The position numbers and the translations under genes are program-made. Shown in pieces: positions 1-8,108 of a DNA stretch of 35,356 bases. Position 1 is the stretch's first letter; each line of letters begins with the position of its first letter. The stretch spans positions 1-35,356 of the forward strand of contig CAMCVK010000019.1 of assembly GCA_945881865.1 (NCBI GenBank), read 5' to 3'. Source of the DNA: Fimbriimonas ginsengisoli Gsoil 348 (GTDB taxonomy: Bacteria > Armatimonadota > Fimbriimonadia > Fimbriimonadales > Fimbriimonadaceae). The notes under the pieces were generated by a model. The model was not told the origin of the DNA, did not search any database, and saw only the letters and a program-made list of their open reading frames with translations.

Positions 1-220
1 CGTTCTCGCCCTCAATCACCCATTGCGGGGAATCAAAAGCATCGTAATCCGGGCCGTTCACGGCGTCGAACTTGAAGTACAACCGGTCGTCGTCGATGAC
101 GCCAAAAAAGACCCCGTCGCAGTAGATCCCCAGCCCGCCGAACATCTTGCGCGAGGTGATCGGCCGAACCGCGAGCAGCGGCGCCATCAACCGCTCAACG
201 GCCTCCGGGCTAACTGGCAT
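1..220 (-). CDS. TfoX/Sxy N-terminal domain protein (3' end outside window)
   Basis: The first 73 residues are visible and the gene runs off the left edge. They read as a TfoX N-terminal domain: a short N-terminal helix, then RKMFGGLGIY, CDGVFFGVIDDD and RLYFKFD, the typical order of this alpha/beta fold. TfoX/Sxy proteins are small; some regulate competence through CRP, but most stand-alone members have no known role, so only the fold is claimed. The ATG overlaps the stop of the upstream DinB gene by 11 nt, so the two are probably co-transcribed and translationally coupled. The C-terminal part, and any TfoX_C domain, cannot be seen. Confidence 0.8.
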   Translation of the reverse strand, partial: MPVSPEAVERLMAPLLAVRPITSRKMFGGLGIYCDGVFFGVIDDDRLYFKFDAVNGPDYDAFDSPQWVIEGEN

Positions 221-731
221 CGGATCCCCGCCGGAGCCACTGCTCGTGCAGCAGAACCGCCTGGCCGCCGTGGTACGAGTCGTGCTGGATGATATGGCCG
301 ATGATCCACCGAAGCGAGACCGACCCTCGCGACCGTTGGAAAACCGCATCCGGATCGGCGTCCTTCAGGATCGCCAACGACCGCCCGCGCACTTCCGCAA
401 GAATATCAAAGTAGAACGAGATGGGTTCCGACGGCGGTGTCGGCCACTTTCCGGCGTCCACGTCGGTCTCGGCGGTCAGCAGCCGCGCCCGGTCTTCGTC
501 CGAGACCGGAGTGTCTGCCACGACCCCCTGGAACCAGATGAGTTCGGCAAACGCCATGTGCAACAGCAAAGCGCCGATGTTGTAGGAACCGGCGACCGGC
601 TGCCAGACGATCGCCTCGACCGATGGCTCGGCGAGCTCGCCCCGCCACTCGCGGGTGCTGTCCTCAAGAATCGATAGCAGCAGACCGACGTCTTCGCGGT
701 AGCCGGGCAGGGGAGAAACATCACGCAACAT
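210..731 (-). CDS. DinB-family (DUF664-like) metal-binding four-helix protein
   Basis: A 173-residue protein of normal DinB-superfamily length. The candidate metal ligands sit where the family has them: His58 in LLLHMAFAE, and His146, His150 and His154 in GHIIQHDSYHGG near the C-terminus. These proteins form a four-helix bundle binding a divalent metal; characterised relatives are thiol-dependent S-transferases (bacillithiol or mycothiol), but most are unassigned. The extra His and the ILxHxxxHxGQ-like end place it with the DUF664/DinB_2 type. It lies upstream of, and overlaps, the TfoX-like gene. The substrate is unknown. Confidence 0.85.
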   Translation of the reverse strand: MLRDVSPLPGYREDVGLLLSILEDSTREWRGELAEPSVEAIVWQPVAGSYNIGALLLHMAFAELIWFQGVVADTPVSDEDRARLLTAETDVDAGKWPTPPSEPISFYFDILAEVRGRSLAILKDADPDAVFQRSRGSVSLRWIIGHIIQHDSYHGGQAVLLHEQWLRRGSDAS

Positions 732-764
732 GGTTAGGCCTTAGGATATTCGAAGGATCGCGAA

Positions 765-1220
765 TCACGGCAGGAATGATTCGTCCACGACGAAATCTTC
801 CCACTCCACCTTCGAGCGGTACATCATCGCGACTTGGTTTTTGAACCCGTTCTTCTCGTAAAACGCGAAGGCCTCCTCGCTGGCGATCAGGGTCGTCATG
901 ATGTCGTCTGAGCCTCCGGCGGCCACAATCGCGTGCTCGATGAGTTGGCTGCCGATGCCTTGCCGCTCAAAATCGCGCACGACGCCTAAATCTGTCACGT
1001 GCATGTAATAGACGAAGTCGGTCACCGCCATCAGCACGCCGACCAGCCGACCCTCCGATCGGGCGGTCACGACCACGGAGCTGTTTGCCAGCAGCTTCGG
1101 GATCCTCTCCTCGAATCGTTGCCGGGGGTACTGCGCTCCCAGGTCGGAATCGATGAGGAATCGGACGTATTCAGCGTAGGTCAGCCGCTCGTCCGTTCGG
1201 TAAGAGATCGGTGGTTTCAC
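765..1220 (-). CDS. GNAT-family N-acetyltransferase, GTG start
   Basis: A 151-residue single-domain acetyltransferase. The acetyl-CoA pyrophosphate loop is RDFERQGIGSQL around residues 88-99, preceded by the strand containing LVGVLMAVTDFVYY. It is followed by the late motif EAFAFYEKNGFK, typical of GNAT motif B. The start is taken as GTG at 1220-1218 because it forms a GTGA overlap with the TGA stop of the upstream dioxygenase; the longer reading frame running back into that gene is low-complexity shadow sequence. The substrate cannot be predicted. The coupling means it is made with the PhyH protein. Confidence 0.85.
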   Translation of the reverse strand: MKPPISYRTDERLTYAEYVRFLIDSDLGAQYPRQRFEERIPKLLANSSVVVTARSEGRLVGVLMAVTDFVYYMHVTDLGVVRDFERQGIGSQLIEHAIVAAGGSDDIMTTLIASEEAFAFYEKNGFKNQVAMMYRSKVEWEDFVVDESFLP

Positions 1221-2038
1221 GGCAGATAGGGATGGCTGAGGAGCTTCCGCTGGCGCGGCGTCACCGCCGCCAGAACCTCGGGGCTCCAGAGCGACTCTTG
1301 CTCGATCGACGGGTACCACTTGCCAATCGCGGAGTGCGCGTAGTGCACTTGCACCATGTAGCGTCGCCGCTCGCTCACGTTCTTCGCCGCGCCGTGCCAA
1401 AGGTCGCTGCGGAACAGGCAAACGTCTCCCGCCTTCAGCATGACCGCGTGCGATCCCACGCCATCGAACGACGTCTCGTCCTGCGGCGGACGTGCCGCCC
1501 GGTGCGAGCCCGGAATGATCGTGGTTGGGCCGAGGTCCAGGGTCAGGTCATCCAGGTAATAGTGCGCGGTCGCCATGAAGATCGGGATCGTCACCTCGGC
1601 CGGCACGACGTAAGGGAAAGGCAAAAAGTCGATGTGGATGCCCATGCCGCGACCCTTCCCGGTCACCCAAAGCGACCCGCCGATGCAGTGGTGATGCTCG
1701 CCAAAAATGCTCTCCAGGACGGCGATCACATCATCTTTGTCTATGTATTGCAGCATCTCGGGGTCGTGCTGGTAGTCGCTGGCGAGTTGCTTGTTAAAGC
1801 ACCACTTCTCAACTTCATATTGCGCATCGTCGCCGCCCAGGCCGTCGATCTTGTCGCGGAATGCCTGAACCTCCTCGTGGTTCAGGACGCCGGGGAAGAT
1901 GCAGTAGCCGTCGCGGTGCATGCCGAGGATCGCGGCTTCCAGGTCGAACTTCTCCGGATAGGGCAAATTCGGGATGTCACCGGTTTCCATCGTGTTCCCA
2001 CTCGCACGGCGAACGTTGTGTCCGTTGAAGACTGCCAT
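1217..2038 (-). CDS. Phytanoyl-CoA dioxygenase (PhyH) family Fe(II)/2-oxoglutarate oxygenase
   Basis: A 273-residue protein with the iron facial triad HxD...H: His135 and Asp137 in GIHIDF, and His215 in LWHGAAKN. Arg224-226 in ERRRYMV is the probable 2-oxoglutarate anchor. The N-terminal half has the family opening DGYCIFPGVL and the jelly-roll strand LGPTTIIPGSHR. PhyH enzymes hydroxylate or otherwise oxidise small molecules; the bacterial members are very diverse and no substrate is evident here. An internal ATG (residue 17) is an alternative start, because the first 16 residues do not look family-like. It is first in a short operon with the GNAT gene. Confidence 0.88.
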   Translation of the reverse strand: MAVFNGHNVRRASGNTMETGDIPNLPYPEKFDLEAAILGMHRDGYCIFPGVLNHEEVQAFRDKIDGLGGDDAQYEVEKWCFNKQLASDYQHDPEMLQYIDKDDVIAVLESIFGEHHHCIGGSLWVTGKGRGMGIHIDFLPFPYVVPAEVTIPIFMATAHYYLDDLTLDLGPTTIIPGSHRAARPPQDETSFDGVGSHAVMLKAGDVCLFRSDLWHGAAKNVSERRRYMVQVHYAHSAIGKWYPSIEQESLWSPEVLAAVTPRQRKLLSHPYLP

Positions 2039-2249
2039 AGGCGGCTTTTACCCAATATCCGTGGCGAAACGATTTTTCGTCGGGCTGAAGCAACTGACCC
2101 TTGACGAACGTATCTGAAGACAAAAGTGGGGTCAATTGTTATGAAACGTTTAAGACACTCGCCAAGGTGGACGGCAGTTAGTTAAGATGAGCGGAGTGCC
2201 GTTTTCGCCCACGGTTTCGGCGAGGCGCGGCATTTTGCGCAGGAGAGAA

Positions 2250-3473
2250 ATGCATCTCGAAGACCCTAACGTTCGAACGAACTTCGCCGGTGACTCCAGT
2301 GCGTTTGGCCGCAGCGATAGCCGGGTAGGCGGGTTGCTGGAAGACGACGGCCCCATCCCGCAGATCGCCCGCGTTGCCTTGTTCACGGACACGTTTTCCG
2401 AAGTAAACGGCGCGGCCCATACGTTGCGAAAAGTCGCCGAGATGATGGAGCGGCTAGGGATTCCGCTCGACGTCTATTGCTACGGACCAGAAGAAGGCGT
2501 TGAGGTTCGTGGCTGCGTCACCATCCGTCGGTTCAACCACCGCCTGGCGCATAACTATTACGAGCGGATGAGCATCGAGCTGGCGCCCGATTTTCGAATC
2601 GGAAAGGCATGGCGGGATGCGATGCAAAGCAACCCGTACACCGTGGTGCACCTCGCCACGCCGGGCAGCATGGGATTCACCGGCCGAAACCTCGCCGCCC
2701 GATTCGGCGTGCCGGTTGTGGGGACGTACCACACGCACTTTTCCGACTACACCGGGTTGCGAAGCGGCCCCGCCGTGCGCAAAGTGATCTCCGACGCCAC
2801 CCGAAACTTCCTGCGCTGGTTCTATGCTCCCTGCAAATGGGTGCTTTGCCCAACCGAAGGTTGCGCGCAGGATCTGCAAAGGAAAGGGTTCCGAAACCGG
2901 CTTGGCGTGTTTTCGCGCGGTATCGATACGGAGCTCTACTCCACCTCGAAGCGCAAGCGGACCGATGACCGAATCGTGACCGCCTACGTGGGACGATGTG
3001 CCCCCGAGAAAAATGTGCAGGCTCTGCCCGAAATCGTCGAGGGGATCGAAAGCGACCTGTGGGTGATTGGCGACGGCCCCGAGCGACCGATTCTGGAGCA
3101 AAAACTGAAGCATGGCCGCTTCACGGGCTACCTATACGGCGAGGAGCTGGCCACCGCGTACGCCGACGTTGAGCTGTTGCTATTCCCATCGACTACCGAC
3201 ACCTTTGGAAACGTGGTGCTAGAGGCGATGGCGTCCGGCGTGGTTCCGATCGTTGCGCGCGGTCCCGGCCCCTCGGACTTTGTGACGGACGGCCTGAACG
3301 CCATGGTTTGCGACGGTCCACAGGGTATGCGAGCGGCTTTGCGCAAGCTGGTCGCCGATGGCGAGATGCGGACGTCGATGCGTAAGCAGGCAGTTGACTA
3401 TGCTCGGCAGCGCGACTGGCAGCGGGCGGTGAAGGGATTGGTTCGGTATTACGGTTTGGCGGCCAATCCTTGA
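2250..3473 (+). CDS. GT4-family glycosyltransferase (GT-B fold)
   Basis: A retaining glycosyltransferase of about 407 residues. The N-terminal Rossmann domain starts at RVALFTDTFSEVNGAA, the acceptor-side signature of the MgtA/PimB-like group. It is followed by GTYHTHF and a second Rossmann domain with YVGRCAPEKNV and VIGDGPER. The sugar-nucleotide motif is TDTFGNVVLEAMASG, the Asp/Glu version of the E-x7-E motif. Such enzymes transfer hexose or mannose from a nucleotide sugar to lipid or glycan acceptors at the inner membrane face. The ATG at 2250 is chosen because AGGAGAG at 2241-2247 precedes it; an ATG at 2187 is in frame but has a poor ribosome site. The stop overlaps the next start as TTGA. 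Confidence 0.9.
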   Translation: MHLEDPNVRTNFAGDSSAFGRSDSRVGGLLEDDGPIPQIARVALFTDTFSEVNGAAHTLRKVAEMMERLGIPLDVYCYGPEEGVEVRGCVTIRRFNHRLAHNYYERMSIELAPDFRIGKAWRDAMQSNPYTVVHLATPGSMGFTGRNLAARFGVPVVGTYHTHFSDYTGLRSGPAVRKVISDATRNFLRWFYAPCKWVLCPTEGCAQDLQRKGFRNRLGVFSRGIDTELYSTSKRKRTDDRIVTAYVGRCAPEKNVQALPEIVEGIESDLWVIGDGPERPILEQKLKHGRFTGYLYGEELATAYADVELLLFPSTTDTFGNVVLEAMASGVVPIVARGPGPSDFVTDGLNAMVCDGPQGMRAALRKLVADGEMRTSMRKQAVDYARQRDWQRAVKGLVRYYGLAANP

Positions 3474-4507
3474 CCATCCGGGCGTACCAACCCTCCGACC
3501 GAGCCGCCGTCGAACAGATTTGCATCCGCAACGGACTGCGAGGCAAGCTAGAAGACTATTTCTGTGATCCTGAGTTGTTCGCGAACCTTTGGCTGTCCCC
3601 GTTCTTAGACGGAGAGCCGGAATCTTCTTGGGTCGCCGAGCAAGACGGGGAAGTGATCGGCTACCTTGTCGCCGGCATCAAGCCCAAGTTTAAGCGTCGG
3701 GCGGCTCGGTCGTTGCTTCCACATTTAGGGCGGTTGCTGGTGAATTACATGAGCGGTAAGTATCGTTCACATCCGGCCAGCGGTCGCTTTGTTCGATGGA
3801 TGTTGACCCGCAGTTGGCGGGAAACGCCGCCCGCGCCGGCCGGGGCATCCAACTTCCACTTCAATGTCTCGACCGATAACCGGGGAGGGAAGCGGGCCGG
3901 GGACGCCTTGCTAGATGCCTACTTTAGCGCGCTTCGGGCGAAGGGAATCTACCGGTTTTACATCCACATTTTCGGCTCGGCGGGGAAGCGAGATCTTCAT
4001 TTCTACCGTCGCATCGGGTTTAAACTCACGGCGGTTCGGCGGTGTTCGTTGTTCGAACGGGAGACCCTCGTGGCCACACTGGTGCGCGTGACGCCGGAGT
4101 TTGTGGATTTCCACGATTTTCGCAAAGTGAAACCGGCAAAGATTGCGGTCGTGGTATTCGGCACGGATGGGCTTGACCAGCTTAAGAGCGACCTGGATGG
4201 TCAGGCATTGCCACCGAACGAGACGTTCATCATTGCACCGGCCTCTACGGTACCGGCGGTGGAGGGCCTGATGGTGCTGGATACAACCCTTGCGAATGCT
4301 CAAGACAGCATTCTTGCCGCCACGGACGCGGACTTCATTTTCTTGCTGTCCTCAACACGGAGGATAGCAATGGACCACATCGCGGTTGCGGTCGCGGGAA
4401 TGGCGGATGACCCAACGTCATCCCCGATTGGTAAAGATCTATGGACCCGCGACCGTCTGCTGCGGGCAACCCCCGAAGAGCTCGCCGCGCACATCGAGTT
4501 AAGCTAG
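3470..4507 (+). CDS. GNAT acetyltransferase fused to a degenerate GT-A-like domain, TTG start
   Basis: A 345-residue two-part protein. Residues 1 to about 215 are a GNAT domain: TIRAYQPSDRAAVEQIC at the start, WVAEQDGEVIGYLVAG for the central strands, the CoA loop DNRGGKRAGDALL near 136-148, and LHFYRRIGFK late. Residues 224 to about 315 form a second alpha/beta unit: KIAVVVFGTDG, then LPPNETFIIAPAS and LAATDADFIFLLSS. The order matches the first 90 residues of GT2-type glycosyltransferases, but the catalytic DxD position reads Leu-Leu-Ser-Ser. Translation starts at TTG within a TTGA overlap with the GT4 gene, so both are made together; joint sugar modification is an inference. Confidence 0.78.
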   Translation: MTIRAYQPSDRAAVEQICIRNGLRGKLEDYFCDPELFANLWLSPFLDGEPESSWVAEQDGEVIGYLVAGIKPKFKRRAARSLLPHLGRLLVNYMSGKYRSHPASGRFVRWMLTRSWRETPPAPAGASNFHFNVSTDNRGGKRAGDALLDAYFSALRAKGIYRFYIHIFGSAGKRDLHFYRRIGFKLTAVRRCSLFERETLVATLVRVTPEFVDFHDFRKVKPAKIAVVVFGTDGLDQLKSDLDGQALPPNETFIIAPASTVPAVEGLMVLDTTLANAQDSILAATDADFIFLLSSTRRIAMDHIAVAVAGMADDPTSSPIGKDLWTRDRLLRATPEELAAHIELS

Positions 4508-4546
4508 CGGCATGCCGCGCCGTTGCGCGGGCGCAAGCGGTGATGG

Positions 4547-5059
4547 TCAGAAGCCAGTCCGGCGCTTGAATGCTTCCCAAGGAGTGGGCAAAAAGGTTCC
4601 GTCGGCAAAGATATCCGCGTTGGAGTTCGGCGAACCGCTGATCCAAGCTAGCTTTGGCGACTCCCGCATGTCCGGCTGCTCGATCGTGGTCCACCCATCC
4701 TCGTTCAGGATCTTGTCGAGCGTCGGGTAGCCACTTGCCCCCGGGACCGGTTTCAGGCCGTATTTCGCGGGCTTGCCTCGATAGGGCACCCGCACGTAGT
4801 GGTATCCCGAGCTGGCTCGGAGGTACACGACTGCGACGCCATCGAGCGTCCCTCGCGCATTCGGGTAGTTCCGCGAGAGCTCCGCGCCTAGCTGGGTCGC
4901 AACGGCCGCATCGGTCACATGACGCTGATACCGTTCGCCGGTCCGGGTCGTAATCAGCACCTCGGTGAACGTACGGGCCTGATTCCGCCTTGGGATCGCG
5001 ATGAAAACAAGGACTGCCCCAAGAGCAACGCCAATCCCAACAAGTAACGGCTTTTTCAT
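4547..5059 (-). CDS. Membrane-anchored protein of unknown function
   Basis: A 170-residue protein I do not recognise. Residues 1-24 form a Lys-led hydrophobic segment (MKKPLLVGIGVALGAVLVFIA), then IPRRNQAR, so it is an N-terminal membrane anchor or an uncleaved signal. The remainder is a small polar domain rich in Tyr, Arg and Gly, with YHYVRVPYRGKPAKYG near the middle and a C-terminal TPWEAFKRRTGF. It is convergent with the GNAT/GT gene and divergent from ydcF, with only 54 nt to the latter, so the two promoters must share that gap. No catalytic motif is visible. Confidence 0.7.
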   Translation of the reverse strand: MKKPLLVGIGVALGAVLVFIAIPRRNQARTFTEVLITTRTGERYQRHVTDAAVATQLGAELSRNYPNARGTLDGVAVVYLRASSGYHYVRVPYRGKPAKYGLKPVPGASGYPTLDKILNEDGWTTIEQPDMRESPKLAWISGSPNSNADIFADGTFLPTPWEAFKRRTGF

Positions 5060-5113
5060 GGTGAAATAGATACTACGGTTGCGTTAGCCATCGGTTAAGC
5101 TTTTTGGAACGAT

Positions 5114-5794
5114 ATGACTACCGAGCAGGCGATTGACCTTCTGGCCGACTTCCTGGCCCTGCGGGACCCGCTTCCGCCGCGCGCGGATGCGGCGATCTTG
5201 CTGGGCAATGCGGTGGTCGCCTGCGCCGATGTGGCGGCGCGCCTGTTGCGCGAAGAAGTCGTGCCGTACGTCGTGCTCAGCGGCGGCATTGGCCACTCGA
5301 CGCCGCTGCTCCAGCAAGCGAGCGGCATCGGCGACGCAAACCTCAGTGAGGCGGAAATTTTCGCAATTCTGTTAAACGAACCCGGCATCGATAGCTCCCG
5401 GTTGCGCCTGGAAACGCGCTCGACCAACACCGGCGGGAACGCCCTCGAGAGCCGCCGACTCCTGGAGCCGAACCTGCCCGCCAGCGTCATCCTCATTCAG
5501 GACCCGACGATGCAGCGGCGGTCCGACGCCACGTTTCGGCACGTGTGGCGCGATGCGGGAACCCGATTTTTCAATGCGCCGCCGTGCGTGCCAACCCACG
5601 GCCCCGTTCCGCCGTACTGGGATCATGACCGGTTCATCGGGCTGCTTCGGGGCGAGATTCACCGCCTGCGCGACGACGCCAACGGCTACGGCCCGAACGG
5701 CAAGGGGTTCATCGTGCACGTCGACATCCCGGCCGAAGTCGAGCGCGCCGCCGCCATTGTCGCCGCCGCCTACCCGGAGTCCGCAAACCGATGA
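5114..5794 (+). CDS. ydcF: YdcF-like DUF218 (ElyC/SanA/YdcF) family protein
   Basis: A 226-residue cytoplasmic protein close to E. coli YdcF over its whole length. It shares the ILLGNAV opening, the Gly-rich LSGGIGHST loop, [23 protein letters not shown] and the C-terminal [16 protein letters not shown] segment followed by [11 protein letters not shown]. coli YdcF has a Rossmann-like fold reported to bind S-adenosylmethionine; its reaction is unknown. There is no signal peptide, unlike the ElyC/SanA envelope branch. The stop overlaps the first M48 gene as ATGA, making it the head of a four-gene coupled operon. The pairing with membrane peptidases suggests envelope quality control, but this is only inference. 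Confidence 0.88.
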   Translation: MTTEQAIDLLADFLALRDPLPPRADAAILLGNAVVACADVAARLLREEVVPYVVLSGGIGHSTPLLQQASGIGDANLSEAEIFAILLNEPGIDSSRLRLETRSTNTGGNALESRRLLEPNLPASVILIQDPTMQRRSDATFRHVWRDAGTRFFNAPPCVPTHGPVPPYWDHDRFIGLLRGEIHRLRDDANGYGPNGKGFIVHVDIPAEVERAAAIVAAAYPESANR

Positions 5795-6954
5795 CGTTTG
5801 ACGCTCTCACCTTGTTCTGGGTGCTCGTGGCCTACGTAGTGGGTAAGTTTCCGATTGAAGCCTTTCGTCGATTTCGTCCGGTCTTGAAAGACGATGGCTC
5901 GCTACTTACGGTCGCCGAAGTGCAAGCAATCTATAACCGGAAATCACCCATGGTCGTGCTTCAGCAGTATATAGCGGTCATTTTTTGCTTGCTGTGGACG
6001 GTGCTTGTGTCGACATTCGGCTTTCCCCAAGATGTGAGAGATCTGTTTTCCTTGCTGCGCGGGTTTGACTTCCTCCCATTCTGGCTTGCACTAATGCTCT
6101 GCATCGCTTACCTCGATCGCACCTTTTGGGTTCGTTCCTTCATCCGAAAGCATCCCCGGTTCGAGGGCTCGCAATTGCCGCTTTCGACCCAGATCCTCTC
6201 CATGCTCACGGTCATCGTTCCGTTGATTCTCGCGGGTATTGCCATCTTCCCCAGTTCCGATAGTGATTTTGATTTATTGTTACTTGGCGTCGCGTTGTTA
6301 GGGTTAGTCATTGGTCAACTCACCATCCTCAAAATCTTATCGAAAGCTCAGCGGCCCATCCCCGCCGAGTCCTCGCTGGGTATGGCGCTCGAAAAGGTTT
6401 GCGGGGAGTTTGGCATCCAGCCGAAGCGCTTCCTGCTCGTTCCTGGCACCGTCGCGAATGCGGCCGTCTTTAAGGATGGAAGCATCATGTTGACGACCGG
6501 ACTCGAGGAGTTGCTTACGGAGAGGCAGCTGATCGGCATCATGGCCCACGAACTTTCACACGCCAAGGATGGCGACGCGAAAAAGCTTTCCCGGCTCTTG
6601 GGCGCGTTGAACGGCATTGTTTTGTTGATTCTCGGATGTCATATTGCCCTAATCCTTCAGGGCCAGTTCTTGCCGCCAGGCCCAGACATTATTCAGCTCA
6701 TCTTAAACTACATGGCCGTCACGCCGTCGTTCCTGCTCGCGTTTTACACCGCGTACTCGCGCCAGCTCGAGTTCAAGTGCGATCGGGTCGCCGCCGAGCA
6801 CGGTTATGGGCCGGCCCTCGCCGAGGCGCTTGACATCCTTCACCGCTACCAGATGATGCCTTCCGTCTGGTCGAAGGCATTAGGTTGGCGACTCACCCAC
6901 CCTTCGCTTCGCGACCGCCTCGCGGCAATTGCGCGGCACGGTGCACACCGATGA
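5791..6954 (+). CDS. M48-family (HtpX-like) membrane zinc metallopeptidase, catalytically intact copy 1
   Basis: A 387-residue membrane peptidase. There are about four hydrophobic segments before residue 190 and two after the active site. The zinc site is complete: HELSH at 253-257 gives two His and the catalytic Glu, and Glu327 with Asp331 in EFKCD forms the ExxxD third-ligand motif. The order matches HtpX/Ste24-like proteases, which degrade damaged or unassembled membrane proteins. It starts in an ATGA overlap with ydcF and ends in an ATGA overlap with copy 2. All three paralogues begin MTFDALT and end with a nearly identical block ([18 protein letters not shown]). Only this copy can be an active enzyme. 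Confidence 0.9.
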   Translation: MTFDALTLFWVLVAYVVGKFPIEAFRRFRPVLKDDGSLLTVAEVQAIYNRKSPMVVLQQYIAVIFCLLWTVLVSTFGFPQDVRDLFSLLRGFDFLPFWLALMLCIAYLDRTFWVRSFIRKHPRFEGSQLPLSTQILSMLTVIVPLILAGIAIFPSSDSDFDLLLLGVALLGLVIGQLTILKILSKAQRPIPAESSLGMALEKVCGEFGIQPKRFLLVPGTVANAAVFKDGSIMLTTGLEELLTERQLIGIMAHELSHAKDGDAKKLSRLLGALNGIVLLILGCHIALILQGQFLPPGPDIIQLILNYMAVTPSFLLAFYTAYSRQLEFKCDRVAAEHGYGPALAEALDILHRYQMMPSVWSKALGWRLTHPSLRDRLAAIARHGAHR

Positions 6955-8108
6955 CTTTTGACGCTCTCACGGTTCTCTTTGGTCTCGCAGCGTTTGGCGG
7001 GGCCTACTGCTTGTTCAAATGGTATCGCCGACCGGAAGTCTGGCTGAATGACGACGGAATGCCGCCAAGCGAAGCTGAGGTGCAGGCAGCCTACAATCGA
7101 AGCGTTCCGGTAAAGGTCATTGGGCAGGCACTTCTGTTAAGCTTGTGCCTTATTTGGCCCGTTCTTGTTTGGTTACTAGGAATGCCGAAAGAAGACGACA
7201 TGCGGTATTTTATGCCTGCTGCAGTGAGCGGTATTTTTATCTCGTGTTCTGTAGGTTGCATAGCTGGATCTTATCGGCAATTGATTTGGAGTCGCTCTTT
7301 CGTTCAGAAACATCCACGTTTTATAGGAGCTACTCCGGGTTCAAATTTGCCAGTTTTCAGGGCGTTGCCCGTCGCGCTACCATTGGCATTTTTCGGTGCC
7401 GGAGAATTACTTCTTCGTTACGGTGTGCGCTTTTGGCCGTTCTCGTCGGCAGCACTACTGTCGTATTTCGTCGCTGAAACTCGAGTTTCCGGACTTCGCG
7501 AAGGACAGCTAGTGCGACTTCCCGCCGATGACCCACTTGTTCCTGAGGTCAGCCGAGCCTCGGAAATCGTCGGCGTCCCGTGCCAACATCGATTTCTGGG
7601 TCCGGACATGGATCCGCAAGTCGGCTGTGAGCCATTCGACCGTTTGCTGATTCCGATGTGCCTGGTTGAACTCCTTTCGCGAGATCAACTCGTCGCAGTC
7701 GTTGCTCGCAGACTCGTTTTCGAAAAGGAGAAAGGCGACGATAGGATTAGACGACGGGCGGCGACCGTCGTCATACCCACCGTCGTCCTCGCGTTTATCC
7801 TACAGTTTCAGTACCATGGTGGGTCCCTGCCATTGGCCCAAGCCGTGCCAATCGCGCTTCTTTTGCTCACAGTGTCGATCCCGCTGATCGTCGGAGTTAC
7901 ATCGGCCTATTCGCGCAAACTCGAGCTGGACTGCGACCGAAAAGTCGCCGAGCTTGGTTACGGACCGGCCCTCGCCGAGGCGCTCGACATCCTGCACCGC
8001 TACCAGATGAAGCCTTCCGTGTGGTCGAAGGCGTTGGAGTGGCAAATGATGCACGCCTCGCTTCGCGATCGCCTTGCGGCAATTGCCCAGCACGAACTAA
8101 AGCGATGA
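6951..8108 (+). CDS. M48-like membrane paralogue 2, HExxH lost (pseudoenzyme)
   Basis: A 385-residue paralogue of the upstream M48 peptidase. It has the same MTFDALT start, PSEAEVQAAYNRS segment, membrane layout and C-terminal CDRKVAELGYG...[15 protein letters not shown] block. Where copy 1 has MAHELSH it reads VARRLVF, so both His ligands and the catalytic Glu are gone, although the later ELDCD (ExxxD) motif remains. It should not be a zinc protease; a regulatory or scaffold role with copy 1 is an inference. The start is set at 6951, where it forms an ATGA overlap with copy 1; an upstream in-frame ATG at 6885 lies inside copy 1. The middle region (residues 90-250) has diverged much more than the C-terminus. 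Confidence 0.85.
   Translation: MTFDALTVLFGLAAFGGAYCLFKWYRRPEVWLNDDGMPPSEAEVQAAYNRSVPVKVIGQALLLSLCLIWPVLVWLLGMPKEDDMRYFMPAAVSGIFISCSVGCIAGSYRQLIWSRSFVQKHPRFIGATPGSNLPVFRALPVALPLAFFGAGELLLRYGVRFWPFSSAALLSYFVAETRVSGLREGQLVRLPADDPLVPEVSRASEIVGVPCQHRFLGPDMDPQVGCEPFDRLLIPMCLVELLSRDQLVAVVARRLVFEKEKGDDRIRRRAATVVIPTVVLAFILQFQYHGGSLPLAQAVPIALLLLTVSIPLIVGVTSAYSRKLELDCDRKVAELGYGPALAEALDILHRYQMKPSVWSKALEWQMMHASLRDRLAAIAQHELKR

Noticed and set aside
765-1421. A longer 218-codon version of the GNAT gene at 765-1220
   Set aside because: The extra 67 residues lie inside the dioxygenase gene and look like shadow sequence; the GTGA overlap marks the real start.
2101-2145. TTGACG and TTGTTATG as a promoter for the GT4 gene
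   Set aside because: The two hexamers are about 30 nt apart, far from the needed spacing.
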